Positions 1 through 8,641 of a DNA stretch of 57,448 nucleotides are shown here, in pieces; position 1 is the stretch's first letter, and every line of letters starts with the position of its first letter. The translations under genes were made by a program, and so were the position numbers. This DNA comes from an uncultured Gammaproteobacteria bacterium (GTDB taxonomy: Bacteria > Pseudomonadota > Gammaproteobacteria > Steroidobacterales > GCA-2729495). The notes under the pieces were generated by a model. That model searched no databases and was not told where the DNA came from. It saw only the letters and a program-made list of their open reading frames with translations. Where the stretch lies: positions 1-57,448 of the forward strand of contig CAKZWQ010000065.1 in the NCBI GenBank assembly GCA_937921935.1. Reading direction: 5' to 3'.

Positions 1-198
1 GCGATCCGTGATGTCGAACGGCACCAAATGAATTGTGCCAGCGCCTTCCGTCATTTTGGCAGCCGCATTTTCGAGTTCATCACGGTTCAGTGCCGACAGG
101 ATCACATTCGCGCCTGCTCGGTGAAACACTTTTGCCATGCCTTCGCCGACACCCGATGATGCGCCGGTAATCCAGATTGTTTTCCCTGCTAACTCCAT
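1..198 (-). CDS. Short-chain dehydrogenase/reductase (SDR), N-terminal part only
   Basis: The first 66 residues of an SDR lie at the left edge; the rest is outside the window. The start ATG is at 198-196. The glycine-rich dinucleotide-binding motif T-G-x3-G-x-G occupies residues 11-18 (TGASSGVG), followed by the usual second beta strand and an acidic DITDR stretch at the edge. Members of this family are cytoplasmic NAD(P)-dependent alcohol/ketone oxidoreductases; catalytic Ser, Tyr and Lys would lie beyond the edge. It is 166 bases downstream of, and on the same strand as, the MFS gene at 365-1699, so it may be the last gene of the TetR-led operon. The substrate is unknown. Confidence 0.85.
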   Translation of the reverse strand, partial: MELAGKTIWITGASSGVGEGMAKVFHRAGANVILSALNRDELENAAAKMTEGAGTIHLVPFDITDR

Positions 199-364
199 GT
201 GCGAGCTCTCCTTTTCGATAGGCAGCGTCGAGCATCCGGCGTTGTTCATCCGTCCACTCGTCCGCTCGCAGCGGCGGAATTCTTGGTTGACTCTGCTTCA
301 CAACGCAGCCATGTGGCGCCCTAAGTTGGTTCTTGAATACATCGTCGACATATCATTGAGTGCT

Positions 365-1699
365 CTACGGCTTTGGCTCCAATGCTTCAGTGTTTGTGTT
401 TCGCAGCCGAAGGAAAAGCAGCCATGAGACGGCTGCGACGACGACGTTGACGGTGCCCATCATCAAAAATGGCGCGCCTGCGCCAAATGCATCAAACACT
501 AGGCCGCCAGCATAGGAAAGAATCAGAATCCCGGCAGAGCCGGCGAAACTGTAAGTGCCAAATGCGACACCCCTGTTGCGTGCGGGAGCAGTTTGGCCGA
601 TTAATGTCCCAGCGCTGATCACAGCACTGGATTCGCCGACCCCGGCAAAGATAGCCGCGTATATCATGGTCCGTCCAAGTGCGTCATCGACTAGTGCCAG
701 GCACGTATAGCTCGCACTGGCTAAGGCAAAGGCAAAACCTATGCTCACCAGGCGGGGCACACGATCCAGAATTTGGCCCATGAACAAGGGCCAGATCAGG
801 GCGGCACCGGCAGTAATGCCGAAAATCATGCCTGCCCGGGCGATGGCATCTCCCAGAGGCATTCCGGCGGCAACGCCGGCTTGTGTGACCCAGAGCGAAA
901 TAAAGGTCGTCATGATTACCAGGTCGCCCTTTGACGCAAATGCCGTCAAATAGCTCAAAGCGAGTTTTGGATCTTCTCGTGCCTGTGTGAAACCTTTCAG
1001 GGCCTGGCTCAGGAGGCTCTCTCGTGATTCCGTTGTTGCTGCGCGGGGTGATTGCAAGCCTCGGTGCAAGATGAGCGCCAGCAATAGCAAAGCGCCGGCG
1101 CATAGCCAGAAGCTGACGCGCAGCGCGAGTACGTTATCCAGCCCAAGTTGATTGAAGAGGCGTGGAAGTTTCGAAACACCGGAAACCACTGCAACAATAC
1201 CCAAGGCATTTGCCACAGCTGAGGCGCCGACCCATCGGCCACGCACGCTGTCATCGATGTACTCGCCAATACAGGTGGAAAGCATGACTGTGGCCGCCGT
1301 CGCGCCGACGGCGTAAAAAATTCGCAGGGCAATCAGCGAATATTCATCGGGAGCCAGCGGATAGAGCGCGAACCCTATAGCAAGGGTAACCAGCGCGCCG
1401 ACATACACGGGTCGTCGCCCAATTCGGTCAGACCATGCGCCAATGAACCCACAGATGGCGAGTTGCGTGGCTTCCTGCAGAGCGACCAGCAGGCCTGCCA
1501 GCGAGCCTTGTCGATCGGCAGGGATCCCCAGTATCTCGAACAGGTACGGGTTCATGAAATTCAGGAAGGTGACCAGGCCAATGGTGCAGAAACTGGCAAA
1601 GAGTATGCTGAGGGCGTTTTTTCTCGTGATGTCCTCGGCCAGGAGGAACGGGCCCAGGCGATCACGGTTTGCTACGTTGTTTTGAACAGCGCTCACCAT
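365..1699 (-). CDS. MFS transporter
   Basis: A 444-residue, very hydrophobic protein with about twelve membrane segments. The loop after the second segment carries the MFS signature region (GAWSDRIGRRPV, about residues 87-98). A drug- or metabolite-type transporter of the inner membrane is expected; direction and substrate are not readable. Its start overlaps the end of the upstream SDR by seven bases (1693-1699), which indicates translational coupling. It resembles the MFS proteins at 20918-22225 and 37984-39306: all share an N-terminal stretch ending in a 'lgIP..eQG' loop and the SDRIGRRPV-type loop, so the three look like paralogues. Given SDR, NTF2-like and TetR neighbours, uptake of a lipophilic or cyclic compound is a reasonable guess only. 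Confidence 0.9.
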   Translation of the reverse strand: MVSAVQNNVANRDRLGPFLLAEDITRKNALSILFASFCTIGLVTFLNFMNPYLFEILGIPADRQGSLAGLLVALQEATQLAICGFIGAWSDRIGRRPVYVGALVTLAIGFALYPLAPDEYSLIALRIFYAVGATAATVMLSTCIGEYIDDSVRGRWVGASAVANALGIVAVVSGVSKLPRLFNQLGLDNVLALRVSFWLCAGALLLLALILHRGLQSPRAATTESRESLLSQALKGFTQAREDPKLALSYLTAFASKGDLVIMTTFISLWVTQAGVAAGMPLGDAIARAGMIFGITAGAALIWPLFMGQILDRVPRLVSIGFAFALASASYTCLALVDDALGRTMIYAAIFAGVGESSAVISAGTLIGQTAPARNRGVAFGTYSFAGSAGILILSYAGGLVFDAFGAGAPFLMMGTVNVVVAAVSWLLFLRLRNTNTEALEPKP

Positions 1700-2430
1700 G
1701 CCTGGAGTTGATTGTCGCGATAGAAACCGCCGCTGGGTCCGTCATCAGCCAGGGTTGCCGCCCAGACGATAACCTTGGCGCCTTCGGCTACCGGACGCGC
1801 ACCGAGTTCCGCCATCCTCGGGCGAGTCGCGGTAAAACCCGGGCACACCGCGTTTACCTTGATGCCGCTGTCCCGAAGTTCATCGGCAAGTTTCGCTGTT
1901 AACGCGTTCAGTGCGGCTTTTGCGATGCCGTAGGCTGGGGGTGCCTGCGCTCTGCCGGTAAGCCCCAGCTCAGGATCGGCATGTAAGCCAGCACTGCTGG
2001 ATACGTTCACAATCCGACCATTTTCACTTCGTTGCAGGAGGGGAAGCATTGCCTGGGTCAGTCGCCAGGTGCCGAAGACCGTTACATCCATAACCTGGCG
2101 AGCAGTCTCCAGGTCTGCTGACGACGTCGCTGACCAATCGCGCGTAGAGCCTGTTGCGTTGTTAACGAGAATATCTAGCCGTCCATACAGACTGTCGATG
2201 TGATTTACGGCGTTCCGGACACTTTCGATACTCGATATATCAAGGGAATATCCTGTCACATTCAGGCCTTCGCTCTGCAGGGTGAATGCCAATGCCAGGG
2301 CCTTGGATTCATCGCGCGCCGTTAAAAGCACCTTGATGCCTTGCTGGGCCAGTTGTCGGCAGACCTCGAAGCCGATGCCTTCGGGCCGACTGCAGCCGGT
2401 CACGAGTGCTACGCGATCGGCGTTGTTCAA
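1693..2430 (-). CDS. SDR family oxidoreductase
   Basis: A complete 245-residue classical-size SDR. The cofactor motif near residues 11-20 reads TGCSRPEGIG, two residues longer than the usual TGxxxGxG. The NNA motif (LVNNATG) follows, then the catalytic serine in NVSSSAG and the Tyr-x3-Lys pair in AYGIAK. A proline-glycine stretch (VCPGFTATRP) follows as in the family. It should be a cytoplasmic NAD(P)H-dependent carbonyl/hydroxyl oxidoreductase. Its start codon overlaps the stop of the NTF2-like gene in an ATGA arrangement (2427-2430), and its own stop overlaps the MFS start, so the three genes are almost certainly one transcript. The substrate is unknown; such SDRs accompany Rieske and NTF2-like proteins in steroid, terpenoid and aromatic catabolism. 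Confidence 0.9.
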   Translation of the reverse strand: MNNADRVALVTGCSRPEGIGFEVCRQLAQQGIKVLLTARDESKALALAFTLQSEGLNVTGYSLDISSIESVRNAVNHIDSLYGRLDILVNNATGSTRDWSATSSADLETARQVMDVTVFGTWRLTQAMLPLLQRSENGRIVNVSSSAGLHADPELGLTGRAQAPPAYGIAKAALNALTAKLADELRDSGIKVNAVCPGFTATRPRMAELGARPVAEGAKVIVWAATLADDGPSGGFYRDNQLQAW

Positions 2431-2996
2431 CTGGCAGGCCTGCGACAGGGGATGCGACAGTTGTAGCAGCCGGCTTCACAAATCTCCGCGATCAGCTTTC
2501 TAAAAGCGGGTCTGACCTTGTCTTCCTGATCTGCAAACACGCTTTTGTAGGTGGCGGGGTGAGTGCAAGCCTCCACGTAGGTATTCATTTTCCAGCCATC
2601 AGCCTTGCGGGTTAATACAGCGACACCGGGGTCGGTGCCGCTGGCAGCGGGGCCCCTGATTGATTTGATGTCCCATTCAGCATCGAAAGCCACGACTGCA
2701 ATGTCCGGCGCGACCAGCTTCGGTCGAATATTGACGAACTCATACCACAGCGTGACGATTAGCTGTGTCTTTCGTTCAGGGGACCAATAGTCCTTGAGTT
2801 CATCCCAGGTTGTGAAGATATCAACGCCACGGCCCTCCGGGTCCTTGCTATTTTTGGTTCTTTCCATGGGTCGATAGTACGGATCATCATCGGTATCCCA
2901 CATTTCGATCAGCGACGAGAAATCATCCTGATCGTTCCAGCGTTCTGTGTACTCGGCAAAGAACGCTTCCATTTCCTGTTTCAAATCCGCCATCAT
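2427..2996 (-). CDS. NTF2-like (SnoaL/SCP-like fold) protein
   Basis: A 189-residue soluble protein that looks like the NTF2-like superfamily: an N-terminal helix followed by WNDQDDFSSLIEMW, a typical start of the cone-shaped alpha+beta barrel, then strands ending in KADGWKMNTYVEA. Members include SnoaL-type cyclases, ketosteroid isomerase-like enzymes and non-catalytic ligand binders, so function cannot be fixed. The C-terminus is unusual: it carries a cysteine cluster (CEAGCYNCRIPC, last 20 residues) that could bind metal or form disulfides. No signal peptide is evident. It sits 63 bases after the TetR gene and overlaps the SDR by four bases. Family assignment is from sequence pattern and context, moderately sure. 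Confidence 0.65.
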   Translation of the reverse strand: MMADLKQEMEAFFAEYTERWNDQDDFSSLIEMWDTDDDPYYRPMERTKNSKDPEGRGVDIFTTWDELKDYWSPERKTQLIVTLWYEFVNIRPKLVAPDIAVVAFDAEWDIKSIRGPAASGTDPGVAVLTRKADGWKMNTYVEACTHPATYKSVFADQEDKVRPAFRKLIAEICEAGCYNCRIPCRRPAS

Positions 2997-3059
2997 AATT
3001 CCTTCAGTTAATCGGCTGCCTCGCCGGTGCCCTCGCTCCAGAAGCGCCCGTGCTTGTTA

Positions 3060-3698
3060 TCAGTTTGGTTTAATGCCCGCGACGACCCGGTCGTTCAGAG
3101 CCTCACTGAACAGTTGCCATAATTGCCGGCTCTCTTCTACATCTCTGAGCTCGCGACTTTGCACTGCAAGCCCGGTCACGAATGCCGCGACCAAATTCAC
3201 CGCCTTTCTGAGTATCTCCTCATCGATTTTGGTCACGAAAGAGTCATTCAGCACACGGCTGGTTTTATCCATGATGGTCTTGAAGGACTCTTTGCGGGCC
3301 TGCTGGTGTGAAGCGTCAAGAATGAGCCGGGGATAAAGTTCGGAGATGACGCGGAGCGTCTTCTGATCCGCCAGCAGCCGTTCGAAAACCACGTACTCGA
3401 CCTCATCGAGATAGTCACTAAAGGTCTTCGGACTTCCTGTGCCCAGGACACCGAACACGCGCTGGCTCGCTTGCCTGTAGGCGGCTACCGCGACATCAGC
3501 CATCCCCCCGAAATGATGGTAGAGGCCGCCCTTGCTAACCCCGGCGCGCGCTGTAAGAGCAGCAGCGGTGAGGGAGTCATAGCCGCCCTCAGCGATTAAA
3601 TCGCAAGCCGACTGGACGATAAGAGCTTTGGTACGGCTGGCTGAGATGGCTGCTTTTTTCGGGTGAGGCTTGGCTTGCCTTGTGGCCGGAGTCGTCAT
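3060..3698 (-). CDS. TetR/AcrR family transcriptional regulator
   Basis: A 212-residue repressor-type protein. The N-terminal helix-turn-helix (about residues 22-65) reads ALIVQSACDLIAEGGYDS... with ARAGVSKGGLYHHF, the diagnostic recognition-helix pattern of TetR proteins. The C-terminal half is all helical and would bind the ligand. I chose the ATG at 3698 because an open frame continuing to 3767 would run through the palindrome at 3721-3734, and family members usually begin 10-20 residues before the HTH. It lies first in a leftward gene run and divergent from the SDR at 4082, so it probably controls both directions and itself. The effector is unknown, probably a substrate or intermediate of the SDR/MFS pathway. 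Confidence 0.9.
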   Translation of the reverse strand: MTTPATRQAKPHPKKAAISASRTKALIVQSACDLIAEGGYDSLTAAALTARAGVSKGGLYHHFGGMADVAVAAYRQASQRVFGVLGTGSPKTFSDYLDEVEYVVFERLLADQKTLRVISELYPRLILDASHQQARKESFKTIMDKTSRVLNDSFVTKIDEEILRKAVNLVAAFVTGLAVQSRELRDVEESRQLWQLFSEALNDRVVAGIKPN

Positions 3699-3720
3699 GT
3701 ATGCTAAATCCCTGTTGCCA

Positions 3721-3734
3721 ACCGAACGTTCGGT
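3721..3734. promoter_or_regulatory. Perfect 14-bp palindrome, candidate TetR operator
   Basis: ACCGAACGTTCGGT is identical to its own reverse complement and is followed directly by CGGT, giving a repeated CGGT half-site. It lies 22 bases upstream of the TetR start and between divergent genes, where an autoregulatory TetR-type operator is expected. Palindromes built from CGAACG/CGGT half-sites are common for this family. Binding itself is inferred. Confidence 0.65.
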
Positions 3735-4081
3735 CGGTAGATTGCACCGATAGACGTTCGTCGTCAAGGGGTATTTGGAGGCAGGTTGCGCTCAAAAAAC
3801 CCGATAAATCAGCGTGATAGCCTTTTCCGCATGCCCGAGGGGCGGAGGAATGAAAAAGCCAATTTCAGCCTGCCTGATAATCGCCCTGCCTCTGCGTGCG
3901 CCCATACCTGGGCTAAGTCGCGATGCTCGAGCGGCGACTGATGCCCCTGCGGTGGGTGCAGAGAAAAATCGCGCTGCGAATCTCTGCCGAGCTTGAATAG
4001 ACCATCAATCTTCTCGGCGAGCTCGTCGTACGGGCGCTTGTATAGTCCGGCCTGGATGAAAGTACGAGGCGGACCTGATCA
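3735..4081. other. Intergenic region between TetR and divergent SDR
   Basis: Apart from the palindrome at its left end I see no convincing gene. A 49-codon frame starts at 3850 (MKKPISACLIIAL...) behind a GGAGG, but the spacing to the ATG is only two bases and the frame ends without family features. The promoter for the rightward SDR should lie here; I cannot assign -35/-10 boxes with confidence. Confidence 0.4.
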
Positions 4082-4942
4082 ATGGTCGATATAAAAGACA
4101 GCGTTGCTGTGATCACGGGCGGTGGTGGCGGCATTGGGCGCAGCCTGGCATTCACCTTGGCGAATGCATGCCCAATCGAAGACCGACCCATGACGCGAAT
4201 CGTAATCGCCGATATGCGGATGGAGCCTGCTGAAGAGGTCGTGCACGGTCTGCTTGACCTGGGCGTGCAGGCGAAAGCTGTTTGCTGTGATATCAGCAAT
4301 GAAGCCGAGGTGAGAAGCCTCGCGCGCCAGACGGAGGCAGCATTCGGTCAGGTCAATCTGCTTTTTAACGTCGCGGGCGTGAATCTGATCGGAAAGCTAC
4401 ATGAAACCAGTGCGAAAGATATTGAGTGGCTATTTTCCGTAAACGTGTTTGGTATGTGCCATATGGTCAGGTTCTTCATGCCGTTGCTGAAGAGAGCGGC
4501 GGCCACAGGGACCGCGCATATTGTCAATGTCTCCTCTGGCTTTGGTTTGGCTGTACCCTCAATGGGCCCAGTGCAGCCATCGGCCTACGCCGGGACAAAG
4601 CATGCGCTGGTCGGTTTGTCGGATGCAATGCGCAAAGAGCTGCAACCGGACGGAATCGGGGTGAGTGTGGTTTGCCCGGGAGTTGTGAATACCAATGCCT
4701 GGAACTCGATGAGTTTCAGGCAGGAGAGGTTCGGCGGGCCGCAGGAAGGTGACGTAGCCTCCAAGGAGCGGATCGAAAAATGGGGGCAGAACCCGGATGA
4801 GACGGCTCAACTCATACTATCGGGCATCAGCCGGGGCGATTTCTTTATATTGCCGCTTTCGGGCGCGGGGCAAAAATCAATGCGCACCGAGATAGAGGCA
4901 CGCTATACGGAGCTCCGTGGCGTTTTTGATCACGACCCCTGA
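4082..4942 (+). CDS. SDR family oxidoreductase
   Basis: A 286-residue SDR. The cofactor motif is TGGGGGIG near the N-terminus, followed about 20 residues later by an insertion (NACPIEDRPMTR) before the second strand (IVIADMR). Asp after the second strand suggests NAD rather than NADP preference. The catalytic serine lies in NVSSGFG and the Tyr-x3-Lys in AYAGTK. The C-terminal part (FILPLSGAGQ) resembles SDRs that act on bulky hydrophobic alcohols. It is transcribed away from the TetR gene, with the candidate operator between them, so it is probably part of the same regulon. Substrate unknown; assignment to the family is firm. Confidence 0.9.
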   Translation: MVDIKDSVAVITGGGGGIGRSLAFTLANACPIEDRPMTRIVIADMRMEPAEEVVHGLLDLGVQAKAVCCDISNEAEVRSLARQTEAAFGQVNLLFNVAGVNLIGKLHETSAKDIEWLFSVNVFGMCHMVRFFMPLLKRAAATGTAHIVNVSSGFGLAVPSMGPVQPSAYAGTKHALVGLSDAMRKELQPDGIGVSVVCPGVVNTNAWNSMSFRQERFGGPQEGDVASKERIEKWGQNPDETAQLILSGISRGDFFILPLSGAGQKSMRTEIEARYTELRGVFDHDP

Positions 4943-5290
4943 CCTCCGATTAGCAGTCGATGTTCCCGCGAGGCCTCATATCGTTGTGCGTTACCTGCGG
5001 AAGTTTTTTCGGGGCCCGGTTGTTGCAGCCCGGTAATCTGCCCAAATTCTTCCAACCCTGGGCCACGGCCGCCAGACTTATCCACGTAGTTTGTATCGCT
5101 GGCGTCGCCAGGACACGAAAATATCGGTCATCCGAAACGCTCCGCATTCAAAAAAATAGCAAAAACAGCTACTTAACCGCCTTTACGTGGTTGCCAGAAA
5201 GCCTTTCTGTGAACCAGACACGGTTAGAACAACCAGTTTTCCTTAGTCTTGTCTTTTAAATCGGACTAGTTTCTAACTGAGATTTTATTC
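4943..5290. other. Intergenic region upstream of the pilin-like gene
   Basis: I see no gene here. The second half (from about 5140) is clearly A+T-richer than its surroundings, with an A/T run TCTTTTAAATC around 5250-5260 that could include a -10 element for the pilin-like operon. No matching -35 box was identifiable. Confidence 0.35.
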
Positions 5291-5764
5291 GTGTTTTGCG
5301 TGGCCGGAAAAAAATATCAGCAGACCCGCGGCTTCTCCCTCATTGAGCTCATGATCACCATCGCAATCGTCGCTCTGCTTACTTCAATTGCAGTTCCCAC
5401 CTATCGTGACCAGGTGAGGAGAGCGAATGCATCGCAGGCGGTCAGTGATATGTCGGGGATCGAACTCGCCATTGAAGCTTATCGGGTTAAAAACAAGGAC
5501 CGATTGCCCGCGCGGCTCGAAGACATTGGCAAAAGTGATCTTCGTGATCCATGGGGTCGGCGCTATGTCTATCTAGAGCTGACTGCGCGCAACGCGCGTC
5601 GAGGGCGAAAAAATAGAAATCTTGCTCCGCTTAACACCGATTACGACTTGTACAGTTCTGGTGAAGACGGTCTCAGCTCACTACCGATCAACTCAATCGT
5701 GAGCCATGACGACGTCATACGAGCCAATAATGGATCGTATTACGGACTAGCGAAGGAGTACTAG
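5291..5764 (+). CDS. Type IV pilin-like / T2SS major pseudopilin-like (GspG-type) protein
   Basis: A 157-residue protein with a short leader (MFCVAGKKYQQTRG) followed by FSLIELMITIAIVALL, the classic prepilin peptidase site (cleavage after Gly, Glu at mature position 5) and hydrophobic N-terminal helix. The C-terminal region has RDPWGRRYVY and DYDLYSSGEDG, the features of GspG-type pseudopilins that coordinate calcium. It should be inserted in the inner membrane and polymerise or cap a pseudopilus. The start is GTG at 5291; another in-frame GTG lies at 5300. No other secretion genes are adjacent; it stands alone with the downstream c-di-GMP gene, whose ATG follows its stop codon with no gap. 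It could therefore be a minor pilin with a signalling role rather than a T2SS component. Confidence 0.85.
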   Translation: MFCVAGKKYQQTRGFSLIELMITIAIVALLTSIAVPTYRDQVRRANASQAVSDMSGIELAIEAYRVKNKDRLPARLEDIGKSDLRDPWGRRYVYLELTARNARRGRKNRNLAPLNTDYDLYSSGEDGLSSLPINSIVSHDDVIRANNGSYYGLAKEY

Positions 5765-8641
5765 ATGCCCATTCCGTGGGGCAAGCTATCTTCGGTCTAT
5801 AACCATATTGGTCGCCGCACGCTGGCAACCATATTTTTCGCAATATTTATTCCTTTTTTTGCAGTCGCTGTAATTGGCGGTGTTTTTTACCAAAAAAGTA
5901 ACCGAGCTGAGGTTGTCGATTCCCTGCAATCTCGTAGCGAGTCCATAGGCCTTACAATGCTCGGCAGGTTATCGGTCATGGCTGACTATCTCCGCTTGAT
6001 CGCCCAAGATATTGAAGGTCCTGAGGACCTTGCACGCATAGAAATTAGCGACTTTTTTTCCTCTATCGAACTGCGGAACGTGACGCAGGGCTCAGCAGCC
6101 GACCGGGCATCGCTTCGTGTCGAAACAATCCAGGGCGATTCGAGACTGGCACTGGCAGTGCCCGCGAGCCGAAGCGGAATCGATTCATCCAAAGAATTTG
6201 TCGGCTGGGTTGATCTGGAGAATTTCTGGCATCTCGCCATGGCAATCGAAGGGGACGCAAATACCTGCATTTTTACCCTTTCAGGCAAAATCGTTCGCTG
6301 CTCGCACTCTGTGTCCGAGGCCTTTAGCGCGGAACTGGCCTCTAATCTAGGCGGCAGTCCGGCTGGCACTACCGACTGGCAGATTGGAAACAAGTCAAAG
6401 CTAACCAGCTATTGGCAGCTCTTTCTCCCAAGCCAGTTTCAGTCTGAGCCATGGATTATCTCTCAGACGATCGATGATCCGTCCGCCAGTATTCTGGCCC
6501 GCATACCTAGAAGCTATTTCTTCCCGGTGATCCTTGTCCTAATACTGACCCCTCTACTAGTAGCAACAATATTCGTTCGACGAACCATGCAGCCCATCGA
6601 CGACCTCGTCATTGGCGTGTCAAGAATCGCCCGGCGTGATTTTTCCAGCCCGATTCCTGACAAGGGCTCAGAGGAATTTGCTGTTCTGGCTCGCTCCATT
6701 AATGCAATGTCGAAGCAAATCGACGGCCAGCTAACGACGCTGAATTCGTTTTCAGAAATCGATCGAATGCTTGTAGGGGAAAAAGATCTAAAGTTTACTT
6801 GTCGATTGCTGATTGAGTTGCTCTTACACCAGAAAGACATTCGTAACGTGTGCATTGTTCTGGTAGACCCCGATCAAGAAAGTAATTGGACGATACTCTA
6901 TAGCCCGAAAAAGTCACCCTTGATTCGTGAGAAAAAATATTCAGTAACGCAGAATGTATCAGATCGTCTTTCTCAAATTGATAACAATCAGGCCTTTACG
7001 GTTTCGGACATATTCTCAGACTTTGCGGAGACGGTGAGCATTTCCGATGACTCCATCGGATACCCGGTATTCCTTGGGAAACGTCTTCGTGGCTTGTTGA
7101 TTCTTGACTGTGACACTGGGTTTTTGCAGCAGGGCTTTTTATCGGAAATTATCGTGGGTTGCGAAGAGCGACTTACGCTGGCCATAAAATCTGTTGATCG
7201 TGAGCGCGTACTCAATTTCCAAGCTAGGTACGACAGCCTGACTAAGCTTGCAAACAAACACTGCCTGGAAGAAGAGGTTGACAAGGCCTTGGCGCGCTCT
7301 AAAGCTCATCGAATAAAAAGCGCATTGCTCTATATTGATCTCGATTTTTTTAAGACCGTAAATGACATTGCCGGTCACTCCGTCGGTGATCAGGTTCTGG
7401 TTGTTGCCGCCCAAAGAATTGCGCGGGTATTCTCTTCAGAATGCATCGTCGCCCGTATCGGCGGCGATGAATTTGCTGCGTTGATTCCCGACCCAGAAAG
7501 CAATGACACGGCGACTGAAGCTGCAAACGAGATTCTTCATTCAATGAGCAGACCGATCGTCTATGAAGGGCTTGAATACCAAATTGGCGCCAGTATAGGC
7601 GTCACCATTCTGGGTCAGGATGGCGAGAGTTTAGATGAACTATTGTTCGCGGCCGATTTGGCAATGTATAGCGCGAAACGCGCCGGAAGAAATACCTGGC
7701 GGTACTACAAGCCTTCGATGAAGGAAGCGGTCAGGAAGCGCACCAGTTTCGAGTCCGAGATCAGACGAGCAGTTGATCGTGAGGATTTTACGCTTTTTAT
7801 CCAACCACAACTCGATCTGGGCTCCAGGGAAATTGTCGGTGGAGAGTTTTTGCTTCGCTGGTTCCATAAAGACCGAGGCCCAATTTCACCTGCTGAATTT
7901 ATTCCGGTTTCTGAGGATATGGGGCTGATCGTACCGCTGGGAGAGTGGGTACTGATGAATGTTGCAGAACAGCTCAGAGTTTGGCAACAGTTTGCGCTAC
8001 CCATTCAAAAGATCGCAGTGAACGTATCGGTGCGTCAATTGATGCACCCTAATTTTAACCGTGTCCTTGATTCAGCATTGGAAGTCGCAGGTTCTTACGG
8101 CAAGTTTTTAGAGCTGGAAGTTACGGAAAGTATTTTCGCCGAAAACTACAGTAAGACACTTGAAATTTGTGCAGGAATAAGGGGTCGTGGTCTATCGATC
8201 GCGATCGATGATTTCGGGACTGGATATTCTTCCCTGAGTTATCTCAACAAACTACCATTTGACACATTGAAGATAGACCGGTCATTCGTTGAGATGATTG
8301 ATGCTTCTAATGGTGAATGCTCGATCGTTGACATGATAATCGATCTAGCAGAAAGCACAAAAAAGCGCGTTGTTGCCGAGGGTATTTCTACGCAAAAACA
8401 ACTCTGCTATCTACGGGACAAGGCAGATATGCTCGCACAGGGATTTTTGATTGCGAAGCCGATGCCGGTAGATCAGTTTGAGAAGATGGCCGGCACACAT
8501 CTGGACCTGAACCTCGACGGAAAAAACCCAATGGGAAACAATATTGCTCAGGAAATCACAGCTCGCCTGAAAAAGCTCAGTAGCCCAAGTGCGGAAGCAA
8601 GCATCCAGATAGCAGGCGGCAAAGGTACCAGGGCAGACTGA
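5765..8641 (+). CDS. Membrane-bound HAMP-GGDEF-EAL protein (c-di-GMP synthesis/breakdown)
   Basis: A 958-residue protein. Predicted order: membrane helix at about 19-42, a periplasmic sensor region to about 250, second helix 251-271, HAMP 272-325, a GAF-like linker, GGDEF domain with an intact GGDEF at 566-570, then an EAL domain. The RxxD inhibitory site expected nine residues before GGDEF is absent (SSECIVARI there). The EAL signature is E-F-L at 694-696; the catalytic glutamate is kept, as are NVSVRQL, DDFGTGYSS, KIDRSFV and VAEG, so phosphodiesterase activity is plausible. The start has a good ribosome site (AGGAG at 5755-5759) inside the end of the pilin-like gene, with ATG directly after its stop, so the two are co-translated. 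The last 31 codons overlap the convergent PEP-CTERM gene. Its codon use is A+T-richer than most neighbours. Confidence 0.93.
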   Translation: MPIPWGKLSSVYNHIGRRTLATIFFAIFIPFFAVAVIGGVFYQKSNRAEVVDSLQSRSESIGLTMLGRLSVMADYLRLIAQDIEGPEDLARIEISDFFSSIELRNVTQGSAADRASLRVETIQGDSRLALAVPASRSGIDSSKEFVGWVDLENFWHLAMAIEGDANTCIFTLSGKIVRCSHSVSEAFSAELASNLGGSPAGTTDWQIGNKSKLTSYWQLFLPSQFQSEPWIISQTIDDPSASILARIPRSYFFPVILVLILTPLLVATIFVRRTMQPIDDLVIGVSRIARRDFSSPIPDKGSEEFAVLARSINAMSKQIDGQLTTLNSFSEIDRMLVGEKDLKFTCRLLIELLLHQKDIRNVCIVLVDPDQESNWTILYSPKKSPLIREKKYSVTQNVSDRLSQIDNNQAFTVSDIFSDFAETVSISDDSIGYPVFLGKRLRGLLILDCDTGFLQQGFLSEIIVGCEERLTLAIKSVDRERVLNFQARYDSLTKLANKHCLEEEVDKALARSKAHRIKSALLYIDLDFFKTVNDIAGHSVGDQVLVVAAQRIARVFSSECIVARIGGDEFAALIPDPESNDTATEAANEILHSMSRPIVYEGLEYQIGASIGVTILGQDGESLDELLFAADLAMYSAKRAGRNTWRYYKPSMKEAVRKRTSFESEIRRAVDREDFTLFIQPQLDLGSREIVGGEFLLRWFHKDRGPISPAEFIPVSEDMGLIVPLGEWVLMNVAEQLRVWQQFALPIQKIAVNVSVRQLMHPNFNRVLDSALEVAGSYGKFLELEVTESIFAENYSKTLEICAGIRGRGLSIAIDDFGTGYSSLSYLNKLPFDTLKIDRSFVEMIDASNGECSIVDMIIDLAESTKKRVVAEGISTQKQLCYLRDKADMLAQGFLIAKPMPVDQFEKMAGTHLDLNLDGKNPMGNNIAQEITARLKKLSSPSAEASIQIAGGKGTRAD

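Noticed and set aside
3850..3996. Short frame with a signal-peptide-like start (MKKPISACLIIAL)
   Set aside because: GGAGG is only two bases from the ATG, the frame is 49 codons, and no family is recognised. Possibly a gene remnant.
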